Shown here: in pieces, positions 42,735 to 50,872 of the stretch
How positions within the stretch are numbered: position 1 is the stretch's first letter
Layout of the letters: every line of letters begins with the position of its first letter
Assembly: GCA_947258585.1 (NCBI GenBank)
Contig: CAMYIZ010000004.1
Span: forward strand, 1-64,000
DNA length: 64,000 nucleotides
Direction of reading: 5' to 3'
Origin: an uncultured Haliea sp.
Lineage (GTDB): Bacteria > Pseudomonadota > Gammaproteobacteria > Pseudomonadales > Halieaceae
The notes under the pieces: model-generated
The model's database searches: none
What the model was told of the DNA's origin: nothing
Seen by the model: only the letters and a program-made list of their open reading frames with translations
Position numbers and translations under genes: made by a program

Positions 42735-43157
42735 GTGCAGCCGTCGACAATCGAGCACAGCAAAGTGGGTTCCAGCCGACAGGACAAGGACGCGCCGGGC
42801 AGGGGCGCGGCGGTCATCATCTATGGCCTCTACCTGGGTGCCATCATGAGTGTGGTGACGCTGCCATTGGGTGCACTGCTGGCGCACTACAAACTGGGGC
42901 GGGGTGCCGCCTGGGTGGACTCCCACCTGCGTTTCCAGATCATGACCTTCTGGCTCATGCTGCTGGCATCTGCGCTGGCCCTGCTGGTCTGGCAGCTGCT
43001 CGGACGCTTGGCCCTGCCGCCCATGACGGCGTGGGCGTTCGGCTATTTGTACATCACCGCCGCCATCGCCTGGTACATTGCCCGCTGCGGGGTAGGCATC
43101 CATCGCCTCACCAGCAATGAACCTGTCGCCAGGCCCCGCAGCCTGCTGTTTGGTTGA
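42735..43157 (+). CDS. Small integral membrane protein (COG3671-like)
   Basis: AAVIIYGLYLGAIMSVVTLPLGALLAHYKLGRGAAWVDSHLRFQIMTFWLMLL: (Y)xLYL...G...AxxK...SHxRxQIxTFW pattern. Confidence 0.6.
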   Translation: MQPSTIEHSKVGSSRQDKDAPGRGAAVIIYGLYLGAIMSVVTLPLGALLAHYKLGRGAAWVDSHLRFQIMTFWLMLLASALALLVWQLLGRLALPPMTAWAFGYLYITAAIAWYIARCGVGIHRLTSNEPVARPRSLLFG

Positions 43158-43184
43158 TCTCGCCCCCGCTCGCAGATCGGTAAA

Positions 43185-45113
43185 TTACTGTCGCACCAGC
43201 TGCCGGTAGATCGCCGGCAGCGACGTCGCCAGGTGCTCCGGACGGAACACCACGGCGTAGCCTCCGCGACCAAAAACGCGCGGAAAATAGCCCTGGGATT
43301 CCCGGTCGATGGTCACGGCAAACACCCGTACCCCGGCCCTGCGCGCCTCCAGCACTGCACGACGGGAGTCCTCCACCGCGTAGCGGCCCTCGTAGTAATC
43401 CGTGTCGTTGGGCTTGCCGTCGGTCAGCAGCAACAGCAGGCGGTGCCGGTTGCCACATTTCGCAAGTCCGCTGGTCAGGTGGCGGATCGCCGTGCCCATG
43501 CGGGTGTAGTGGCCCGGCCGCAGGGCGGCAATGCGCTGCTCCACCTCGCTACCCATCGGCTCCCGAAATTCCTTCACTGTTGTCAGCCAGACCCGGTCCC
43601 GGCGTTTCGAGGTGAAACTGTGCACGCTGAAATCATCGCCGCAGGCTGCCAGCCCGTGCGCCAGCACCAGTAGCGCCTCCTGCTCGATATCGATCACCCG
43701 GCGGTCGTCAACCCAGGCTTCCGTGGACAGGGAGACATCCACCAGGATGGACACCGAGAGATCCCGTTCCAGATTCCGGGCGTCGGCGAACAGGCGGTCA
43801 CTGCTGCTGCCCGCGGCGCGCTGGTCTGCGTGGGCCCTGACCACGGCGTCGATATCCAGTTCGCTGCCGTCGAGCTGGCCACGGAGCAGAACACGGCGCG
43901 GGCGCAGTGCTTCGAACTGGCGCCGCACCCGACGAATGCGCTGCTGCATGGCTGCATCCGGCTGCCAGTGCTCCGCCGCCGCTTCCTGCTGGCCGGTGAG
44001 GACGGTGCAGTGGTTTGGCAGATGGGCCTGCAGACGGTAATTCCACTCCGGGTAAGTGACGGCCGCTTGCGCGGGCGCGCCGGTAACTTCTCCCGGCGGC
44101 AGGTCCAGCTCCATGCGCAGCCGCGCGGCGGCCTGCTGCCGGTGCGGGCTGAGGGTGATTTCCTCCAGCTGGTCGGCAGCCTTGCCCGCGTTCTCGTCCT
44201 CTTCGTCATCCACCATGCGATTGACGTTGACCATCTCGGCAAAGGACAGCATTTTCTCGAAGCGGTTGAAAATCAGTGAATCATCGCGGTCCGCCTGGTC
44301 CTGGTGTCGGCGACTGGCCTTGCGCTTGCCACCGCCCTTGTCGCCACTGGCCGGCGCCTGCTCCTGCTCCTCGTCCTGCTCCGGGACCGCTCGGGTACCC
44401 AGGCTGAAACTGGTGGCCCACAGGGGCACCGGCAGCGGCGGCCGATAGCCCGCGGGCGCCTGCACACCTGCGACCGGCACCGAGGGATTGGACACCAGCG
44501 CCACCAGCTGTGCCGCCATTGCCGGCTGTTCTCCACGGTCTCCCAGGGCGTGGCGGATAACAAATTCCAGTGCGCGTTCCGTTGCCGGCAGCGAACGCCG
44601 CGGGCGGATTGCCAGCAGCGCTGCGCAGAGGCGGCGGTAGCGGTCGCGAGAACCGGGCAGCGCGCGGCACACCCGCTCCACCGCCAGCAGCGAGGAACGC
44701 AATGCCAGCAGGTCCGCCTGCAGAGGGTCGGCGGTGGCAGGGAAAGGTTCCAGTGCCGCCGCATGCGCCGCCAGCCAGAAATAGAGTTCCCGGTTCAGGG
44801 CGCGCTCGGGAAACAGGCCGATGACGGGCGGAAGCAACAGGGATTCCTCGTCGATGCGGGCCTGGTCCAGCAATTCCCGGTCGAAGCCCAGGCGTTGGCG
44901 CAGGCGCAGGCGGTGGCCGGACTCGCGGGCAGCGATGGCACCGAGAGCGGCGCTGCCCTCCCCGCCCACAGCCCGAAAGAACACCGCCAGTACCGGCGCG
45001 ACCTCCTCCAGGGTGACCGCAGCTGCGGCATGATGCGGCCAGGACGCCGCGGCAGACGCCCAGCGGTGCCAGTAGCGCCCGACCAGCTCTTCCAGTTCGA
45101 GTAAATGCAGCAT
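43185..45113 (-). CDS. norD: Nitric oxide reductase activation protein NorD (VWA domain)
   Basis: Start MLHLLELEELVGRYWHRWA; VSILVDVSLSTEAWVDDRRVIDIEQEALLVLAHGLAACGD (MIDAS), LLLLTDGKPNDTDYYEGRYAVEDSRRAVLEARRAGVRVFAVTID. Confidence 0.93.
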   Translation of the reverse strand: MLHLLELEELVGRYWHRWASAAASWPHHAAAAVTLEEVAPVLAVFFRAVGGEGSAALGAIAARESGHRLRLRQRLGFDRELLDQARIDEESLLLPPVIGLFPERALNRELYFWLAAHAAALEPFPATADPLQADLLALRSSLLAVERVCRALPGSRDRYRRLCAALLAIRPRRSLPATERALEFVIRHALGDRGEQPAMAAQLVALVSNPSVPVAGVQAPAGYRPPLPVPLWATSFSLGTRAVPEQDEEQEQAPASGDKGGGKRKASRRHQDQADRDDSLIFNRFEKMLSFAEMVNVNRMVDDEEDENAGKAADQLEEITLSPHRQQAAARLRMELDLPPGEVTGAPAQAAVTYPEWNYRLQAHLPNHCTVLTGQQEAAAEHWQPDAAMQQRIRRVRRQFEALRPRRVLLRGQLDGSELDIDAVVRAHADQRAAGSSSDRLFADARNLERDLSVSILVDVSLSTEAWVDDRRVIDIEQEALLVLAHGLAACGDDFSVHSFTSKRRDRVWLTTVKEFREPMGSEVEQRIAALRPGHYTRMGTAIRHLTSGLAKCGNRHRLLLLLTDGKPNDTDYYEGRYAVEDSRRAVLEARRAGVRVFAVTIDRESQGYFPRVFGRGGYAVVFRPEHLATSLPAIYRQLVRQ

Positions 45114-45136
45114 GGGCTCCGCTCCGGGGTGCGGGT

Positions 45137-45955
45137 TCAGTCGCCGCCGAACGCCATGGTGACCAGCTCCAGCAGGGCCTCCTGCACGTCGGGCTCGTCC
45201 GTCAACGGTTCCACCAGCGTGGCGCGTGCGGCCTGCATGACCGGCAGTCCCGCCGCGATCAGGGTGGCACAGTAGATCAGCAGCCGCGTGGAGACACCTT
45301 CCTCGAGATCCTGCCCCTTCAGCGCCCGCAGCCGGTGCGCCAGGCCCACCAGGGCACGGCAACGCTCTGCCGCGAGCCCACTTTCCCTGGACACAATCGC
45401 CACCTCCTGTTCCTGCGGCGGGAAATCGAAGGTCGCGGACACAAACCGCTGGCGGGTACTGGGTTTCAGGGACTTGAGCACATTCTGATAGCCGGGGTTG
45501 TAGGACACCACCAGCATGAATTCCGGCGGCGCCTGCAGCAGTTCACCGGTGCGCTCCAGGGGCAGCAAACGGCGGTCATCGGTGAGGGGATGCAGGATCA
45601 CGGTGACATCCTTGCGCGCCTCGACCACTTCGTCCAGGTAGCAAATGCCACCCTCGCGCACCGCGCGGGTGAGCGGACCGTCGACCCAGCGGGTCTCGCC
45701 CTCCAGCAGCAGGAAGCGACCGGTGAGGTCGGCCGCGGTCAGATCATCGTGGCAGGAAACGGTGAACAGTGGGCGTCCGAGCCTGGCAGCCATGTGCGCC
45801 ACAAAGCGGGTTTTGCCGCAACCGGTTGGACCTTTCAGCAGCAGCGGCAGGCCGTGCTGCCAGGCATGCTCGAACAGCTGACACTCCTCGCCCACCGGCT
45901 GATAGTACGGCAACTCCCCAGCGTCTTCTGCCAGCGCCGCGGTCTCTACCATCAC
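45137..45955 (-). CDS. norQ: Nitric oxide reductase activation MoxR-type AAA ATPase NorQ
   Basis: LLLKGPTGCGKTRFVAHMAARLGRPLFTVSCHDDLTAADLTGRFLLLEGETRWVDGPLTRAVREGGICYLDEVVEARKDVTVILHPLTDDRR. Confidence 0.93.
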   Translation of the reverse strand: MMVETAALAEDAGELPYYQPVGEECQLFEHAWQHGLPLLLKGPTGCGKTRFVAHMAARLGRPLFTVSCHDDLTAADLTGRFLLLEGETRWVDGPLTRAVREGGICYLDEVVEARKDVTVILHPLTDDRRLLPLERTGELLQAPPEFMLVVSYNPGYQNVLKSLKPSTRQRFVSATFDFPPQEQEVAIVSRESGLAAERCRALVGLAHRLRALKGQDLEEGVSTRLLIYCATLIAAGLPVMQAARATLVEPLTDEPDVQEALLELVTMAFGGD

Positions 45956-47295
45956 GCTGTGGTCAGGCGAGTTTCGCCCTCAGGCAGCTCTTCACGGGCG
46001 GGACCAAATACCGCATACAGGAACAGCACCGCGGCTATGGAAACCACCAAGCCAGCCCCGAGGCGCATCCAGTAGAACAATTCCAGCTGCTGCTGCACCT
46101 CCATGTAATTCATGCCCAGCACCCGCTGCAGATGAGTCTGGACCACCCCGGCAAAGGTCAGGGTGAAGGTCATGAAACACATGGCCGAGGTCATCAACCA
46201 GAAGCTCCACATATTGAGAATCTGGTTGAAAGGCTGCAGCCGCCGCAGCTGGGGCATGGCGTAGGTAATCACGCCCAGCACCATCATGACATAGGCGCCG
46301 TAGAAGGCGAGGTGCCCGTGGGCTGCGGTGACCTGGGTGCCGTGGGTGTAGTAGTTGACCCAGTGCAGGGTGTGCATGAAGCCCCAGACACCTGCGCCAA
46401 AGAATGCCACCGTGGCGCTGCCCAGAGTCCAGAGCATCGCGCTCTTGTTGGGGTGGTTGCGACGCCCTTTCCAGAACATGTAGAAGGCGAACATCACCAT
46501 GGCGAAGAACGGCGCCACTTCCAGGGTGGAGAAGAAGCTGCCGACAGGCTGCCAGTATGCGGGCGCACCGATCCAGTAGTAATGGTGGCCGGTACCCAGC
46601 AGACCGGAGAACAGCGCCAGGCCGATGATCACATACAGCCACTTCTCGATGATCTCTCGATCCACTCCGGTGAGCTTGATCAGCAAATAGGCCAGCAGTG
46701 ACGCCATGATCAGCTCCCAGACTCCCTCAACCCAGACATGCACGATCCACCACCAGTACAGCTTGTCCAGGGCCAGGTTGGACGGATTGTAGAACGCGAA
46801 GAACCAGAAGATGGCAGCCAGCCACAGGCCCAGCATGAGCACCGAGTTGATCGCCGTCTTGCGGCCCTTGTACAGGGTGATGCTGGTATTGTAGAGGAAC
46901 ATCAGGAAGGAAATGGTGATCAGGATCTTGGACCACAGCGGCTGCTCCAGAAACTCCCGGCCTTCATGGATGCCGAACTGGTAGCTGATCAGCGCGCCAG
47001 CGCCCGCCACGGCGAAGATCGCCAGCTGGACATAGGCGATCATCGGGCTGTGGATGTCGCGCTCTGCCTCCTCCGGCAGGAGGAAGTAGGTGCAGCCCAT
47101 GAAGCCCATCAGCAGCCAGACGATGAGCAGGTTGGTGTGACTCATCCGCATGACGTGAAACGGCACCAGGTCCACCATGAACTCGGGCAGAACATAGACC
47201 GTCGCGGCGAGAATGCCGAAGATTACCTGTAGCGCAAACAGCGCCATGGCCACCGCAAAAAAGGGTAATGCCACCCGTTGGGTTTCGTATTTCAT
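45952..47295 (-). CDS. norB: Nitric oxide reductase large subunit (cNOR subunit B)
   Basis: QRVALPFFAVAMALFALQVIFGILAATVYVLPEFMVDLVPFHVMRMSHTNLLIVWLLMGFMGCTYFLLPEEAERDIHSP; GTGHHYYWIGAPAYWQPVGSFFSTLEVAPFFAM. Confidence 0.96.
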   Translation of the reverse strand: MKYETQRVALPFFAVAMALFALQVIFGILAATVYVLPEFMVDLVPFHVMRMSHTNLLIVWLLMGFMGCTYFLLPEEAERDIHSPMIAYVQLAIFAVAGAGALISYQFGIHEGREFLEQPLWSKILITISFLMFLYNTSITLYKGRKTAINSVLMLGLWLAAIFWFFAFYNPSNLALDKLYWWWIVHVWVEGVWELIMASLLAYLLIKLTGVDREIIEKWLYVIIGLALFSGLLGTGHHYYWIGAPAYWQPVGSFFSTLEVAPFFAMVMFAFYMFWKGRRNHPNKSAMLWTLGSATVAFFGAGVWGFMHTLHWVNYYTHGTQVTAAHGHLAFYGAYVMMVLGVITYAMPQLRRLQPFNQILNMWSFWLMTSAMCFMTFTLTFAGVVQTHLQRVLGMNYMEVQQQLELFYWMRLGAGLVVSIAAVLFLYAVFGPAREELPEGETRLTTA

Positions 47296-47343
47296 TGCCT
47301 GCTCCTCTGCCTGCTTGACTGCCCGGTGCTCAGGATCGCGTCT

Positions 47344-47796
47344 TCAACCCACCGGGTGTGGCGGCCAGCCCTGGGTATCGATGGAATCGGCCCAGCGGAA
47401 AAAATCCACCAGGTCGTCCAGTTCTTGTTCGGTCATCTCGAAGTAGGGCATCTGCCGGCGCCCGGGCACATTCAGGGGTTGAGCCCTGATCCAGCCCTTG
47501 ATGCCTGCGCGCGCTGCGTCGGGGTTGTCGCGGCCGCCGTAGCGGGTCCAGACATTGCCCAGCTCCGGGGCAAAGTACGCCCCCTCGCCTATCAGCGTGT
47601 GACAATTGATACAGCTATGCTTCTCCCACACGTGTTTGCCGGCAGCGACGGAATCCGTCAGCCCCTCGCGGTCGGTAGAGACATTTACCATGTACCAGTG
47701 ACTGTGCGCGGTGAGTGCAGCGAAGACCAGAAAGAAAAACAGCGATCCGCCAAAGAAGATATTGCGCGCCGCTGACCGTGTGAGCGAGTCCATCAT
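47344..47796 (-). CDS. norC: Nitric oxide reductase cytochrome c subunit
   Basis: MMDSLTRSAARNIFFGGSLFFFLVFAALTAHSHWYM; CINCHTLIGEGAYFAPELGNVWTRYGG; directly upstream of norB. Confidence 0.95.
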   Translation of the reverse strand: MMDSLTRSAARNIFFGGSLFFFLVFAALTAHSHWYMVNVSTDREGLTDSVAAGKHVWEKHSCINCHTLIGEGAYFAPELGNVWTRYGGRDNPDAARAGIKGWIRAQPLNVPGRRQMPYFEMTEQELDDLVDFFRWADSIDTQGWPPHPVG

Positions 47797-47858
47797 GCCA
47801 GATCCCCTTCTCGCGCTGTATTTCCCGGAAAGAGAAATCGCTGCCAGAGCCGTTGGTC

Positions 47859-47886
47859 TTAAAGTGCATATAATATACTTTTTTAG
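47859..47886. promoter_or_regulatory. Putative NsrR-type site upstream of norC
   Basis: TTAAAGTGCATATAATATACTTTTTTAG; degenerate inverted repeat sharing TTAARRTGCAT with the nirS and nirI sites. Confidence 0.4.
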
Positions 47887-47975
47887 ATTCTCACACCAAT
47901 TTCCCACTGGCGTCAACCGCGCTTCGAGCACTGACCGGTGGATTCGCCTCTCGACGCGGACTGTCGTGCGAAAAC

Positions 47976-47989
47976 CTGATCCATATCAA
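47976..47989. promoter_or_regulatory. Putative FNR/DNR-type box between norC and nsrR
   Basis: Minus strand TTGATATGGATCAG, 9/10 match to TTGATnnnnATCAA. Confidence 0.5.
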
Positions 47990-48178
47990 CCCCGAACTCG
48001 AGCTGCAGGGGCGATGATGTGTATCGGAGCGGCGCAAGCTTAAGGAACGCGTTGTTATCGATCGAGGGTTGCCGATAGAATGCGACAGCTTGAAGTTCAC
48101 CCCCGAGAGGATTTCGCCAACCACGCTTCTGGCCAGGACAGCCGACGGTGGTTACCCGCCTAACTGCAGGGCTGAAAG

Positions 48179-48631
48179 ATGCGCTTGACCCAATATACGG
48201 ACTACGCCCTCCGTACCCTGATTTACCTGGCGGTGGAGACCGGCCGCCGCCATACCATCCGCGATGTCGCGGAAGCCTATGGTGTCTCGCGACATCACCT
48301 GACCAAGGTAGTCCAGCACCTGCACCACCACGGCTTCGTGGATGCGACCCGCGGCAAGGGTGGCGGCATTACCCTGGCCCGCCCCGCCCGTGACATCGCG
48401 GTCGGCGACGTCTTCCGCAAAATGGAGACCTCCAGCGCCCTGGTGGAATGTTTCCAGCACGGTGGCGAATGCGCTATCCAGGGCGACTGTGGCCTCGCCC
48501 CGGCCCTGCGTGAAGCCCTGAATGCGTTCACCAGCGTACTGGATGGCTACACTCTGGAAGAGCTTGTCGATAACCGGCAGCACCAGCTGCGGAAAATACT
48601 CCGGATTCCCCTGGTGACGCTCGACCAGTGA
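48179..48631 (+). CDS. nsrR: Rrf2-family NO-sensing repressor NsrR
   Basis: MRLTQYTDYALRTLIYLAVETGRRHTIRDVAEAYGVSRHHLTKVVQHLHHHGFVDATRGKGGGITLARP; three-Cys cluster VECFQHGGECAIQGDCGL. Confidence 0.9.
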   Translation: MRLTQYTDYALRTLIYLAVETGRRHTIRDVAEAYGVSRHHLTKVVQHLHHHGFVDATRGKGGGITLARPARDIAVGDVFRKMETSSALVECFQHGGECAIQGDCGLAPALREALNAFTSVLDGYTLEELVDNRQHQLRKILRIPLVTLDQ

Positions 48632-48729
48632 CGGGCGCGCCAACGACCCATGAGACAGATCAATGCAGGGGAATGCCAGATGACGCTAGTCTGTACCCGA
48701 GTTTCGGTCATTCACGCCGGGGAGCGCAG

Positions 48730-49611
48730 ATGAAAGACACACATGCCAGGCCACCGCTCATCGCTACTTTGCTGGCAGAACATGTGCATCTGGCCAGAAT
48801 CATGGAACTGATGGCCGCGCAGCTGGATGAGCTGGCCAATGGCGCAGCAAGCGACAGTCATGTGCTCTACGAAACCGTGTCCTACATGGTGAACTGGGCG
48901 GATCGCTACCATCATCCACGGGAAGACCTGATCTACGGCCGCGCGGCAGAGCTGGACGGACAGCTGGCGGATGATGTCGACAGCCTGCAGCGCCAGCACG
49001 ACGCCATGGCGGGCAAGGCGCAGGCTCTGCAGCAGTTGATCGCCGACTGGCGCCGCGGTGGCGTTGACAGCGAGGCCGTGGTGAATGCCGGGCGCGCCTA
49101 TATCGACCACAGCCGGGCCCACATGCGCAGCGAGGAGGAACTGGTGTTTCCCCGGATTGAATCCGTGCTGACCGCGGCAGACTGGCGCGAACTGGAGCTC
49201 GACGATCGCCTGCGCCCCGCCAGCGACCCGGTGTTCGGGCCGAGAATCGACCGCGAGTTCAGGAACCTGCGGCGCAAGCTGCGCCGGGGTGCACGGCGGC
49301 GGATTGAAGAGAGCGTGCTGGCGGAGTGGACGGGGCTGGAGGCAATACTGGAATCCCTGGAGGTGCTCGGCAGCGCCAATCACAGCGCGGCGCAGGAGAC
49401 AGCCGCGGCATTGCGTACAGCGCTGGGTGACTCACTGCGCATCCTGCGCGAGACACCACTGACGGCCGCCCCGCGCTGCGCCATCAACAACACCCGCGTC
49501 GCCGGGCGCTGGCTGGGCGCAGTAGCCGGTATCGCCAGGGATGCCGCAGAGGACCTGTCGCGCATCAGCCGTGAACGGCGCCGGCAACTGAACAGACTGA
49601 ACTCAGCCTGA
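48730..49611 (+). CDS. Hemerythrin-domain protein with helical C-terminal extension
   Basis: Start MKDTHARPPLIATLLAEHVHLARIMELMAAQLDEL; YHHPREDLIYGRAAE; QRQHDAMAGKA; YIDHSRAHMRSEEELVFPRIE. Confidence 0.82.
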   Translation: MKDTHARPPLIATLLAEHVHLARIMELMAAQLDELANGAASDSHVLYETVSYMVNWADRYHHPREDLIYGRAAELDGQLADDVDSLQRQHDAMAGKAQALQQLIADWRRGGVDSEAVVNAGRAYIDHSRAHMRSEEELVFPRIESVLTAADWRELELDDRLRPASDPVFGPRIDREFRNLRRKLRRGARRRIEESVLAEWTGLEAILESLEVLGSANHSAAQETAAALRTALGDSLRILRETPLTAAPRCAINNTRVAGRWLGAVAGIARDAAEDLSRISRERRRQLNRLNSA

Positions 49612-50283
49612 GACCGGCGAGGGTTCGGCGCACCCCTGTCGTTCGGGTGGCGGCTCCGCCAGAGCAACACAGTTGCGCCCCGCGTCCTTGGCCCGGTACA
49701 GGGCGGTGTCCGCTGCGTGATAGAAAGCCTCGGCGGACATATCGGCGGCATGGCCCGCCACCCCGATGCTGCAGCTGACCTGCGGCGGTGGCTCCAGCCC
49801 CGGGAACTCCAGCGCGGCAATCTGCTGGCGCAGCCGTTCGATGATAACAGCGCCGGCCTGCAGCGAGGTCATGGGCAGCAGGACCCCGAATTCCTCCCCG
49901 CCCAGGCGGCCCACGCTGTCGGAGCGCCGCAGCCGTGATTGCATGACCGCAGCGATGCGCACCAGCACTTCGTCGCCAGCGGTATGGCCGTAGCTATCAT
50001 TGATGTCCTTGAAATGATCCACGTCCAGCACCGCCAGACACAGCGGCTGCCCATACCGGGATGCCATCGCCGTGCTACTGTCCAGCAACTCGAAGAAGTG
50101 ACGCCGGTTGGGGATCAGGGTGAGATGGTCGGTGCGCGACTCCCGCCGCAGCAGCGCGGTCAGCTTGCGCTGGCGACGATACAGGACCAGCACGATGGCC
50201 AGGGTAAAGGCCATCATTGCCAACAGCACGGACAGCGTCGTTTCCGTAACCGAAGCACCCAGCAGTTGCTGGGCTGCCGCCAT
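49603..50283 (-). CDS. Membrane-anchored GGDEF diguanylate cyclase
   Basis: LSVLLAMMAFTLAIVLVLYRRQRKLTALLRRESRTDHLTLIPNRRHFFELLD; SVGRLGGEEFGVLLP (GGEEF). Start uncertain. Confidence 0.88.
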   Translation of the reverse strand: MAAAQQLLGASVTETTLSVLLAMMAFTLAIVLVLYRRQRKLTALLRRESRTDHLTLIPNRRHFFELLDSSTAMASRYGQPLCLAVLDVDHFKDINDSYGHTAGDEVLVRIAAVMQSRLRRSDSVGRLGGEEFGVLLPMTSLQAGAVIIERLRQQIAALEFPGLEPPPQVSCSIGVAGHAADMSAEAFYHAADTALYRAKDAGRNCVALAEPPPERQGCAEPSPVSG

Positions 50284-50381
50284 GGGGGCGCTCAGCAGGA
50301 GCGGCGGCGCCGCCCACAATGGGGCACCGCCGCCGGGGCCACGCGGCGCCACCTTATGGAACCCCAGAGCGGATCTCGCGG

Positions 50382-50837
50382 TCAGGCTGCTGGCAGTTCC
50401 GATGTGCAGTGAGCACAGCGGGTTGCCTTGAGCGGAATGCGAGACAGACAGTGGGGGCACTCTTTGTCGGAGGGCGCCGCCGGGGGAGCTTCCTCCTCGC
50501 GCTTCATGCGATTGAGACCCCGAATCAGCAGGAAGACGGCAAAGGCCACAATCAGGAAACTGATGACGGCGTTGATAAACAGGCCGTAGCTGACCGTGAC
50601 AGCACCGGCGGACTGGGCGCTGGCAAGTGTGGCGTAGGGCCCTGCAACGGAACCCTCTTTCAGGGTGATAAACAGGTCGGAAAAATCCACGCCGCCCAGC
50701 AACAGGCCGATCGGCGGCATCATGACATCGCTCACCAGGCTTTTTACGATGGTCCCGAACGCGCCACCGATGATGATTCCCACAGCCATGTCGACGACAT
50801 TGCCGCGCATCGCAAATTCCTTGAAGTCCTTCAGCAT
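50382..50837 (-). CDS. mscL: Large-conductance mechanosensitive channel with C-terminal zinc ribbon
   Basis: [57 protein letters not shown]-terminal [23 protein letters not shown]. Confidence 0.95.
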   Translation of the reverse strand: MLKDFKEFAMRGNVVDMAVGIIIGGAFGTIVKSLVSDVMMPPIGLLLGGVDFSDLFITLKEGSVAGPYATLASAQSAGAVTVSYGLFINAVISFLIVAFAVFLLIRGLNRMKREEEAPPAAPSDKECPHCLSRIPLKATRCAHCTSELPAA

Positions 50838-50872
50838 AGCCAATTCCCCGAGATAATTATTGAGCGTGTCAG

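Noticed and set aside
41727-43103. Minus-strand 458-aa ORF
   Set aside because: Antisense to the TonB receptor and the small membrane protein; no domain signal.
45137-45955. Generic MoxR or CbbQ ATPase (rubisco activase) assignment
   Set aside because: Overlap with norB and adjacency to the norD VWA gene make NorQ the specific call.
50319-50460. Extended N-terminus of the GGDEF protein (ORF start 50460)
   Set aside because: Would overlap the 3' end of mscL on the same strand; start at 50283 precedes the TM segment and is more plausible.
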